This document shows, piece by piece, positions 8,636 through 15,540 of a stretch of 64,000 nt of DNA (positions are counted from its first letter, which is position 1; the number at the start of each line of letters is the position of its first letter). Origin of the DNA: Bacillota bacterium (GTDB lineage Bacteria; Bacillota_I; Bacilli_A; RF39; UBA660); assembly GCA_023460995.1 (NCBI GenBank), contig JAEWOE010000006.1:806001-870000 (forward strand), written 5' to 3'. The translations under genes were made by a program, and so were the position numbers. The notes under the pieces are model-generated. The model saw only the letters and a list, made by a program, of their open reading frames with translations. It was not told the origin of the DNA and did not search any database.

Positions 8636-8664
8636 CTGATGAAGCAAAATTCATCAGTTATTTT
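8634..8664 (+). terminator. Terminator after the deoxyribosyltransferase-like gene
   Basis: AACTGATGAA/TTCATCAGTT stem (8634-8659) with ATTTTT after it. Confidence 0.8.
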
Positions 8665-8697
8665 TATAAAAAAAACAACTTCTAAGAAGAAATTGTT
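8664..8697 (-). terminator. Minus-strand terminator after the NADAR gene
   Basis: On the minus strand AACAATTTCT pairs with AGAAGTTGTT (one G-U) and is followed by a run of T. Confidence 0.75.
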
Positions 8698-8726
8698 TTA
8701 CAAAATATACAGTAATTATATATTAC

Positions 8727-9203
8727 TTAATTAGAAAGTTCATCCCTAATTTCCATCCATATTTTCCCAAGATTATTTTGTCCTTCATTATTGTTGTCCA
8801 ATCCCCAGTCAGTGTCTTCATCTGTACAGTATTCTGCAATTATATTATTTCTAGTTTCTAAAAGTTTTTTCTTTACTACTGGATTTTGTTCTGCTTTTGC
8901 TTTTAGTATCATTTTCATATTTTGGTATTTAACATTTGACCAATTACTTGGTTTAAAATTCTTGTTCTTTTGCGCAATATCTCTTGCTTCATTTGGAGAA
9001 AAAGAATTCTTAATTTCTTTTGCTATTTCTGGAGCAGTCTCAATAAATTTTAAATATTGAAAGGCATGCTCACTAGTTTGAAAATATTCACTATTTAATT
9101 CTAACCCAAAAGATGAAAAGTTATCTAAAGGTAGAATATTTAGTTGATATTCTGTTATATTATAGTGAATTTCATTCATATTGTTGTCAAATATTCTTAT
9201 CAT
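8727..9203 (-). CDS. NADAR-family protein (YbiA-like N-glycosidase)
   Basis: A 158-residue NADAR domain protein. Conserved blocks are visible in order: FSSFGLELN (variant of the FSNF motif), YFQTSEHAFQYLKF, and the C-terminal DWGLDNNNEGQNNLGKIWMEIR. The family includes YbiA, which hydrolyses damaged riboflavin intermediates, and members that remove ADP-ribose from nucleic acids, often beside DarT toxins. No DarT-like gene is adjacent, so a house-cleaning role is more likely. The ATG at 9203 has a clear AGAGGTGAT site. Confidence 0.82.
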   Translation of the reverse strand: MIRIFDNNMNEIHYNITEYQLNILPLDNFSSFGLELNSEYFQTSEHAFQYLKFIETAPEIAKEIKNSFSPNEARDIAQKNKNFKPSNWSNVKYQNMKMILKAKAEQNPVVKKKLLETRNNIIAEYCTDEDTDWGLDNNNEGQNNLGKIWMEIRDELSN

Positions 9204-9245
9204 TGTATCACCTCTAAAAACATTTTATCATATTGTTTCTTAAAC

Positions 9246-9275
9246 AACAAAAAAAGTTAATCAAAATTAACTTTT
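9246..9275 (-). terminator. Terminator downstream of tRNA-Arg
   Basis: Read on the minus strand, AAAAGTTAA/TTAACTTTT forms a hairpin (9252-9275) followed by TTT. Confidence 0.75.
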
Positions 9276-9314
9276 ATAATTGTAAGTCGAATAATTTTTC
9301 GACTAATTTTATAG

Positions 9315-9390
9315 TGGTGTCCTTGGCAGGACTCGAACCTGCATCTATCCCTTAGGAGGGGATTACTCTATCCTGCTGAGCTACAAGGAC
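9315..9390 (-). tRNA. tRNA-Arg (anticodon CCU)
   Basis: On the minus strand the acceptor arms GTCCTTG and CAAGGAC pair perfectly. The D stem is GCTC/GAGT, the anticodon stem ATCCC/GGGAT encloses the loop CTCCTAA with anticodon CCT, and the T arm is GCAGG-TTCGAGT-CCTGC. The discriminator A is followed by an encoded CCA (9315-9317). It reads the AGG arginine codon, useful in a genome that writes arginine mostly as AGA/AGG. It is the only tRNA seen in the window. Confidence 0.96.
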
Positions 9391-9423
9391 ATAACTATAT
9401 TTTAGCACATTTTTATACTATTT

Positions 9424-9452
9424 AAAATAAAAAAATTACATTAAGTAATTTT
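9424..9452 (-). terminator. Terminator of the DedA gene
   Basis: On the minus strand AAAATTAC/GTAATTTT is followed by a T-rich tract. Confidence 0.75.
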
Positions 9453-9458
9453 ACTATT

Positions 9459-10088
9459 TTATTTTTTGATTTTACTATTTATAAATGCCACAATAATAGG
9501 CATTAATGATATAAATACTATTGCTATTATTATCATACTGAAATTTCCTTTGACAAAACTTATATTTCCAAAGAAGAAACCTAGTCCATACATAAGTGAA
9601 ACCCATAAAATTCCGCCAATTACATTATATAGCAAAAAAGTTCTATAATTCATTTCACTAACACCTGCTACAAATGGCGCGAAGGTTCTAATAATTGGCA
9701 CAAAACGCGCAATTGTAATTGCACCAACACCATGTTTTTCAAAGAATGCATGTGTTTTATCGATATGTTCCATTTTTATAAAGCGAATCTTTTTCTTTTG
9801 TCTGATTTTTTCTCCTAAATATTTTCCAATACTATAATTAGTTGAATCTCCAAGAATAGCGGCTAAGTATAATATTATTAATGTTAATAGTGGATTAATT
9901 GCACCAGTTTTAGCTATTATAGCCCCAGCAGCAAACAAAAATGAATCTCCGGGTAAAAATGGCAGTATAACTACTCCCGTCTCAATAAATATAACTGCAT
10001 ATAAAAATAAATAAGTAAGAATAGGATAGTTTTCTATAATTATCTCTATATATTTATCAATATGTAAAAAGTAATCAAGTAATGCCAT
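9459..10088 (-). CDS. DedA family membrane protein (VTT domain)
   Basis: A 209-residue polytopic membrane protein. Diagnostic DedA/VTT features are LPFLPGDSFLFAAGAI (about residues 42-57), AAILGDSTNYSIGKYLGEKI (about 75-95) and RFVPIIRTFAPFVAG (about 128-142), with the conserved Gly, Asp and Arg residues. DedA proteins flip or recycle undecaprenyl phosphate and phosphatidylethanolamine across the membrane and help maintain proton motive force. GAGGTGG precedes the ATG at 10088. It is a single gene with its own terminator. Confidence 0.9.
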   Translation of the reverse strand: MALLDYFLHIDKYIEIIIENYPILTYLFLYAVIFIETGVVILPFLPGDSFLFAAGAIIAKTGAINPLLTLIILYLAAILGDSTNYSIGKYLGEKIRQKKKIRFIKMEHIDKTHAFFEKHGVGAITIARFVPIIRTFAPFVAGVSEMNYRTFLLYNVIGGILWVSLMYGLGFFFGNISFVKGNFSMIIIAIVFISLMPIIVAFINSKIKK

Positions 10089-10210
10089 AATCCACCTCTA
10101 TTAATTTATATGCATAAAGTCTTTTAATATATTGATAAATTAATAATAGGGACTATTGTTAATGAAAAATAAAACTAGTATAAAACTAGTTTTGAATTTA
10201 AAACATCAAA

Positions 10211-10726
10211 TTAATTAGCATATTTTACTAAATTTAATATTAAGAATAAGTACAAATAATTAGTAGCATAACTTAATCTAAATCTATATGAAGAACTAAA
10301 TTCATATAAAGCAACACATTTATCAACCACACTTACTAACCAACTTTCCAAATATTTTGGAATAGCTATATTAATAGGAAACATGTGTGACTTTATAATA
10401 TCACGTTCTAAATTGTTAAGTTCAAATATATTGTCAGCATTTCTAACTGCATACTTAGGATGTGTAAAGGTAGATGAAAATCTATCCATACTTGTTCTGT
10501 CTTCGCTACTCATAAAAAAATCATGTAATAATCCTGCACGAGCAACTTCACTAGTATGTAGCCTTAATGCTTTTGAAACTAAATAAGAATAATATGAAAC
10601 CCTCATAGAATGAAGCATTCTAGAAGTGCCATGATGTTCTATTTTATCTATTTCATTAAAGTGTTTATTGTCTAATATATCTTTAACTAATATATAATAT
10701 TCATTGTCTTCAGTAATTTGATTCAA
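10211..10726 (-). CDS. HD-domain phosphohydrolase-like protein
   Basis: A 171-residue HD-domain protein. Metal ligands appear as His39 in MLHSMRVSYYSY and His68-Asp69 in AGLLHDFF; a later His (HPKYAVRNA) and SHMFP fit the rest of the site. Small stand-alone HD proteins of this kind hydrolyse nucleotides or phosphoesters; the substrate is unknown. The start is probably the TTG at 10726: GAGGTGA lies eight bases before it and no Met codon occurs until residue 37, past the start of the domain. Confidence 0.75.
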   Translation of the reverse strand: MNQITEDNEYYILVKDILDNKHFNEIDKIEHHGTSRMLHSMRVSYYSYLVSKALRLHTSEVARAGLLHDFFMSSEDRTSMDRFSSTFTHPKYAVRNADNIFELNNLERDIIKSHMFPINIAIPKYLESWLVSVVDKCVALYEFSSSYRFRLSYATNYLYLFLILNLVKYAN

Positions 10727-10862
10727 CTTATTTCACCTCAGTAATTTACTATATTATATCACTGCAGATGATTTTTTATCATAAAAATCGTACAGTTTTC
10801 TTTCATTTGACAGATTTAATTTTACACTAAGACGAAAATAAATGCAAATTTAGTGCAAAGTA

Positions 10863-10891
10863 TTCACTAATTTATAAAGTAGTGTTATAAT
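10863..10891 (+). promoter_or_regulatory. pyrG promoter
   Basis: TTCACT (10863-10868), 17 bases, TATAAT (10886-10891), the latter preceded by TG to give an extended -10. Transcription should start around 10897-10899, only a few bases before the leader hairpin. Confidence 0.7.
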
Positions 10892-10901
10892 TAAAAAGAG
10901 C

Positions 10902-10930
10902 CTATCAGTTCTCTAACTGATAGTTTTTTT
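10902..10930 (+). terminator. Leader terminator (putative attenuator) upstream of pyrG
   Basis: CTATCAGTT/AACTGATAG is a perfect nine-base stem with loop CTCT, followed by seven T. It lies between the pyrG promoter and the pyrG ribosome site, so full-length mRNA must read through it. In B. subtilis pyrG is controlled by a CTP-sensitive leader terminator; this looks like the same layout. Confidence 0.75.
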
Positions 10931-10954
10931 GTTTTTGTTTAGGGAGGTAAAAGT

Positions 10955-12559
10955 ATGACAAAATATGTATTTGTAACAGGTGGTGTTGTATCAGGTCTTG
11001 GAAAAGGTATTACAGCGTCATCATTAGCTCTTTTATTAAAATCACGTGGATATAAGGTTTTTATGCAAAAGTTTGACCCTTATATAAATGTTGATCCTGG
11101 AACTATGAATCCAATTCAACATGGGGAAGTATTTGTTACCTATGATGGTTCAGAGACGGATCTTGACCTAGGACATTACGAAAGATTTATTGATGAAGAA
11201 CTTAATTATACTTCTAATATAACTAGTGGTAAAATTTACTCATCAGTAATTGAAAAAGAAAGAAAAGGCGACTATTTAGGCGCTACTGTTCAAATGGTAC
11301 CACATATTACTAATGAAATTAAAAACAAAGTATATGAAGCAGGTATAACTTCAAAGGCTGATATAGTTATTACTGAAATAGGTGGTACAGTAGGTGATAT
11401 AGAATCACAATCATTTATTGAAGCTTTAAGACAAATTCAATATGAAAAAGGTAGTAAAGATACATTTTTTGTACATACTACATTAATTCCATATATATAT
11501 GGTTCAGATGAACTTAAAACAAAACCTACACAAAATAGTGTAAGAGATTTGAGAAATATGGGTATTAGACCAGACGCACTTGTATGTAGAGCACCATTTA
11601 ATACTGGTGATGCTATTAAGAAGAAGTTATCAATGTTTTGCTCTGTACCAGCAGAAAATGTTATAGATTCTGTTGATGTGAAAAATATATATCAAATACC
11701 AATTAACTATTATGAACAACATTTTGATGAAATTGTTTTAAAACAATTTGAATTACCAACTAAAAAGGCCAATTTGAAATATTGGGAAGATTTAATTAAA
11801 ACAGTAGATAATTTAAAAGATGAGGTTGAAATAGCCTTAGTAGGAAAATATATTGAACTTCATGATGCCTATATATCAGTAGCAGAATCTTTAAAGGCGG
11901 CTGGTTACAAATATAATCGTAAAGTTAATATTAATTGGGTTGACTCAGAAACTTTAGAAAATTCAGATGTCAATCTTAAAGAAATATTTAAAAATTCTAA
12001 AGGTATACTTGTTCCAGGAGGATTTGGTTCTCGTGGTATAAATGGTAAAATAAAAGCAATTAACTATGCAAGAACAAATAAAGTGCCTTTTTTAGGAATA
12101 TGTTTAGGTATGCAACTTGCAGTTATAGAGTTTGCTAAAAATGTAGTAGGTTTAGAAGATGTTAATTCTACTGAATTTGATTCTATGTGTACTAATCCAA
12201 TAATAGATTTAATGTCAGATCAAAAGTCTATAATTAATATGGGCGGAACTCTTAGACTTGGTAATTATGAATGTACGCTTAAACCTGGAACTTTAGCCCA
12301 TAAAATTTATAAAGAAGATAAGATTCTTGAAAGACATAGACATCGTTATGAATTTAATAATAAATATAAAGAAATGTTAGAGGAGAAAGGACTAGTATTC
12401 TCTGGAAGAAATGAGGCAGCTAATTTAGTAGAAATCATTGAATTACCATCTCATCCATTCTTTATAGCTGGACAATTTCATCCAGAATTTAAAAGTAGAC
12501 CAACTAGACCACATCCTTTATTTGATAATTTTGTTAAAGCAAGTATTGATACAAAATAA
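10955..12559 (+). CDS. pyrG: CTP synthase
   Basis: Makes CTP from UTP, ATP and glutamine. The N-terminal amidoligase domain starts with KYVFVTGGVVSGLGKGITAS and carries the MNPIQHGEVFVTYDGSETD block. The C-terminal class I glutaminase has the nucleophile Cys in FLGICLGMQLAV (about residues 375-390) and His-Glu in GQFHPEF near 508. Length 534 is normal. An AGGGAGG ribosome site precedes the ATG. Expression probably depends on the leader terminator at 10902-10930. A terminator follows, so it is monocistronic. Confidence 0.97.
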   Translation: MTKYVFVTGGVVSGLGKGITASSLALLLKSRGYKVFMQKFDPYINVDPGTMNPIQHGEVFVTYDGSETDLDLGHYERFIDEELNYTSNITSGKIYSSVIEKERKGDYLGATVQMVPHITNEIKNKVYEAGITSKADIVITEIGGTVGDIESQSFIEALRQIQYEKGSKDTFFVHTTLIPYIYGSDELKTKPTQNSVRDLRNMGIRPDALVCRAPFNTGDAIKKKLSMFCSVPAENVIDSVDVKNIYQIPINYYEQHFDEIVLKQFELPTKKANLKYWEDLIKTVDNLKDEVEIALVGKYIELHDAYISVAESLKAAGYKYNRKVNINWVDSETLENSDVNLKEIFKNSKGILVPGGFGSRGINGKIKAINYARTNKVPFLGICLGMQLAVIEFAKNVVGLEDVNSTEFDSMCTNPIIDLMSDQKSIINMGGTLRLGNYECTLKPGTLAHKIYKEDKILERHRHRYEFNNKYKEMLEEKGLVFSGRNEAANLVEIIELPSHPFFIAGQFHPEFKSRPTRPHPLFDNFVKASIDTK

Positions 12560-12587
12560 GAATTACAAAACAGTAATTCTTTTTTTT
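12560..12587 (+). terminator. Terminator after pyrG
   Basis: GAATTAC/GTAATTC stem (12560-12579) followed by eight T. Confidence 0.85.
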
Positions 12588-12596
12588 GAATATTAG

Positions 12597-12605
12597 TGTT
12601 ATAAT
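12597..12605 (+). promoter_or_regulatory. Extended -10 promoter of the GT-C-like gene
   Basis: TGT-TATAAT lies ten bases after the pyrG terminator and 16 bases before the ATG; AGAGGTG is the ribosome site. The leader is very short. Confidence 0.65.
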
Positions 12606-12621
12606 GTAAGAGGTGTATATT

Positions 12622-14457
12622 ATGAAAAAGAAAAAATTATTAAAATACTTTACAATTCTAATTTTTACAATTTTGACAACGTTTTCTTTAGTTGTTAATT
12701 TAGATATAAATAATATTATTATAGATAAAAAAAATGATAACGTTATCTTAATGTTAGTCGTTGGATTATTTATTTATAAATTATTTAATAGTTATTACTT
12801 AAATAAAAAAAAGAATAGTCCTTGGTTTATATTACTATCATTTCTATTTTCTATATTTGTGGTAGTAGGATATAGTTATGATCAAACTGATAGCTGGGAT
12901 TTATGTTTTAGTGAACCAATATTTTGGTTTCTAACTCTCGTAAGAATTACGGGGTACTATTTATTATTTAATTGTGTTATTCATAAGTTTTATGATTTTA
13001 TGAATAGTAATATTCAGAAAGATTTACCATTTACAAATAAATTAAAGGATTTAGTTGATAAAAAGCCTTTTATAACAAGCGTAGCTATAATGCTTATATG
13101 CTGGCTTCCATATATTATTAGTTTTTATCCAGCCATACTTTCGCCAGATCCAGCAAATCAAATAAAACAATTTTTTGGTATTCATACAAAATATATGGAT
13201 AGTGTTGATTTAATTGATGAAAGTGTTACTATTACTAATCACCACCCAGTACTTCATACAGTTCTATTAGGTGGTTGTACAAAAATAGGAATGGTTTTAT
13301 TTGACTCTACTAATATAGGTTTATTTCTATATAGTATAATTCAAATAATAATTCTATTATCAGCATTAGCATTTACAATTAAATATATGAAAAAACTAAA
13401 TGTTCCATATTATATAAAGTTTGGTGCTTTAATTATTTATAGTTTAGTACCTATATTTCCGTTATACGCAATGAGTGCTGTAAAGGATACTATATTTACA
13501 GCTTTAGTTATTATATATATGATTAATATATATGATCTTATTAAGTATCGTAATACTATAAAATATAGTAATAGGAAGTGCTTATTACTTGCATTATTAT
13601 TACTTACTATTATGCTTATGAGAAATAATGGTTTATATTTGGTTGTTCTATCTTTTCCATTTTTATTTATAATTGAAAAAGAAAATAGAATCAAATTAAT
13701 TATGATATTAGTTCTTCCAGTAGTTTTATATAATAGGTATGAGGATACACTTCTTCCATATTTAAAGATAACTGAGGGAAGTATAAGAGAAATGTTATCA
13801 ATACCATTTCAGCAATCAGCTAGATATGTAAAAGAGTATAGCTATGACTTAGATGCTGAAGAAATAGATGCTATTGATAATGTTCTTAAAATTCATACTT
13901 TAGGTGAAAGATATAATCCTAATTTAGCAGATCCAGTTAAAAATGAATTTAATAAGTACACAACTGATGAGGAGTTAAGTACATATTTTAAACAGTGGTA
14001 TAAGGGATTACTAAAACATCCTGATTCATATATACAAGCAACAATAAATAATATATATGGTTACTTTGATCCTAATACATCAAACTGGTATGTATATTAT
14101 AGATATGATAAACGCCTTAGCCAAGAGGGGGATACCTTTAATTACAGTTTTAATAAACTAAAAGGTCCACGTAATATACTTAGTAGCTATGCATTATCAT
14201 TTCCATATTTTCCAATATTAGGAATGATAGTAAATATTGGTTTTAATGTATGGATTTATATGTATATGTTTATAGTTTTAATAAAAGATAAGAAATATAA
14301 ATATTTAATATATTTAGCCCCAGTAGTATCGTTAGTACTAGTATGTATGGCATCACCTGCTAATACATACTTTAGATATGCTATGCCGTATATCTTTGCT
14401 ATGCCAGTTATGATAGCAATATTTATAGATATAATTAGTAAAAAAGAGGAGTGTTAA
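12622..14457 (+). CDS. Polytopic GT-C-like membrane protein (DUF6020-like)
   Basis: About 611 residues with 11 or more hydrophobic segments. After four N-terminal helices comes a conserved extracytoplasmic block (FYPAILSPDPANQIKQFFG, then ITNHHPVLHTVLLGG), reminiscent of GT-C glycosyltransferases that use polyprenyl-phosphate sugars, and of proteins labelled DUF6020. I chose the ATG at 12622 after AGAGGTG over an in-frame GTG at 12613 that lies inside that site. The GT2 gene follows after one base, suggesting that the GT2 makes the lipid-linked sugar and this protein transfers it to a surface acceptor. The specific reaction is unknown. Confidence 0.72.
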   Translation: MKKKKLLKYFTILIFTILTTFSLVVNLDINNIIIDKKNDNVILMLVVGLFIYKLFNSYYLNKKKNSPWFILLSFLFSIFVVVGYSYDQTDSWDLCFSEPIFWFLTLVRITGYYLLFNCVIHKFYDFMNSNIQKDLPFTNKLKDLVDKKPFITSVAIMLICWLPYIISFYPAILSPDPANQIKQFFGIHTKYMDSVDLIDESVTITNHHPVLHTVLLGGCTKIGMVLFDSTNIGLFLYSIIQIIILLSALAFTIKYMKKLNVPYYIKFGALIIYSLVPIFPLYAMSAVKDTIFTALVIIYMINIYDLIKYRNTIKYSNRKCLLLALLLLTIMLMRNNGLYLVVLSFPFLFIIEKENRIKLIMILVLPVVLYNRYEDTLLPYLKITEGSIREMLSIPFQQSARYVKEYSYDLDAEEIDAIDNVLKIHTLGERYNPNLADPVKNEFNKYTTDEELSTYFKQWYKGLLKHPDSYIQATINNIYGYFDPNTSNWYVYYRYDKRLSQEGDTFNYSFNKLKGPRNILSSYALSFPYFPILGMIVNIGFNVWIYMYMFIVLIKDKKYKYLIYLAPVVSLVLVCMASPANTYFRYAMPYIFAMPVMIAIFIDIISKKEEC

Positions 14458-14458
14458 T

Positions 14459-15394
14459 ATGTTTGGAAAAAAAGAAAAAAAGACTGTAGCTGTTTTGATA
14501 CCTTGCTACAATGAAAGTAAGACAATTGAAAAAGTAGTAAAAGATTACAAAGAAGTTCTTCCTGAAGCTGATATTTATGTATATGATAATAATTCAAAAG
14601 ATCATACTGATGAAATAGCTAAAAAAGCAGGAGCTATTGTTAGATATGAATATCGTCAAGGAAAAGGCAATGTTATAAGAAGCATGTTTAGAGATATTGA
14701 TGCTGATTGTTATTTAATGATCGATGGCGATGATACATATCCTGCTGAAGATGCTCGTAAAATGGTTGATTTAGTTCTAGAGGGAAAGGCAGATATGGTA
14801 ATAGGTGATAGATTATCTAGTACATATTTTACAGAAAATAAAAGAGCATTTCATAATCTAGGAAATAAAATGGTAAGATTTTTAATTAACAAATTATTTA
14901 ATAATAATGTTAAAGATATTATGACAGGTTATAGAGCATTTAGTTATGAATTTGTAAAAGGATTTCCAGTAATATCAAAAGGATTTGAAATAGAAACAGA
15001 AATGACTATCCATTCAGTTGATAAGAACTATATGTTAGTAGAAGTTCCAGTATCATATAGAGACAGACCGGCAGGTAGTGTTTCTAAATTAAATACATAT
15101 AGTGATGGTTTTAAAGTATTAAAAACTATCGCAACATTATTTAAAGAATATAAGCCAGCATTCTTTTTTAATATTTTTGCTAGTATATTCTTAATTATAT
15201 GTTTAATACTAGGATTACCAGTATTTATTGAATATTTTAACACTGGTTTAGTACCAAAATTTCCAAGTCTTATAGTAGCAGGTGTATTTTTAACAATTTC
15301 ACTTCTACTTTGGATTACTGGTATTATTCTTGAAGTTATTGTTAAAAAACATAAACAATTATATGAATTAATGATGAATCAAATAAAAAGATAA
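14459..15394 (+). CDS. Family 2 glycosyltransferase, dolichyl/undecaprenyl-phosphate type
   Basis: The N-terminal GT-A domain begins VAVLIPCYNESKTIEKVV; the metal-binding acidic motif is LMIDGDDTYPA and a conserved IMTGYRAFSYEF block follows. Two C-terminal helices (about residues 235-260 and 270-295) anchor it. This is the layout of enzymes moving a hexose from a nucleotide sugar to undecaprenyl phosphate on the inner face. It lies one base after the GT-C-like gene with GAGGAG as ribosome site and is followed by a terminator, so the two form a closed pair. Confidence 0.88.
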   Translation: MFGKKEKKTVAVLIPCYNESKTIEKVVKDYKEVLPEADIYVYDNNSKDHTDEIAKKAGAIVRYEYRQGKGNVIRSMFRDIDADCYLMIDGDDTYPAEDARKMVDLVLEGKADMVIGDRLSSTYFTENKRAFHNLGNKMVRFLINKLFNNNVKDIMTGYRAFSYEFVKGFPVISKGFEIETEMTIHSVDKNYMLVEVPVSYRDRPAGSVSKLNTYSDGFKVLKTIATLFKEYKPAFFFNIFASIFLIICLILGLPVFIEYFNTGLVPKFPSLIVAGVFLTISLLLWITGIILEVIVKKHKQLYELMMNQIKR

Positions 15395-15413
15395 TTTTAA
15401 TTATCTTTTTTTA
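15386..15413 (+). terminator. Terminator after the glycosyltransferase pair
   Basis: AAGATAATT/AATTATCTT stem followed by a T run, overlapping the last codons. Confidence 0.8.
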
Positions 15414-15540
15414 ATTTTTAAATATATATTTTTAAATAAAATAAATAATTTTACATATAATGAGCACAATAAAATTGAAATTATACGTTTACATCAATAA
15501 ATTTTTATAATAAAATTTACCAATGGATAGGATGGCAAAT

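Noticed and set aside
8147..9203. Toxin-antitoxin or defence island in the 8-10 kb mixed-strand region
   Set aside because: The NADAR and deoxyribosyltransferase-like genes are convergent single units and no toxin, nuclease or reader protein accompanies them.
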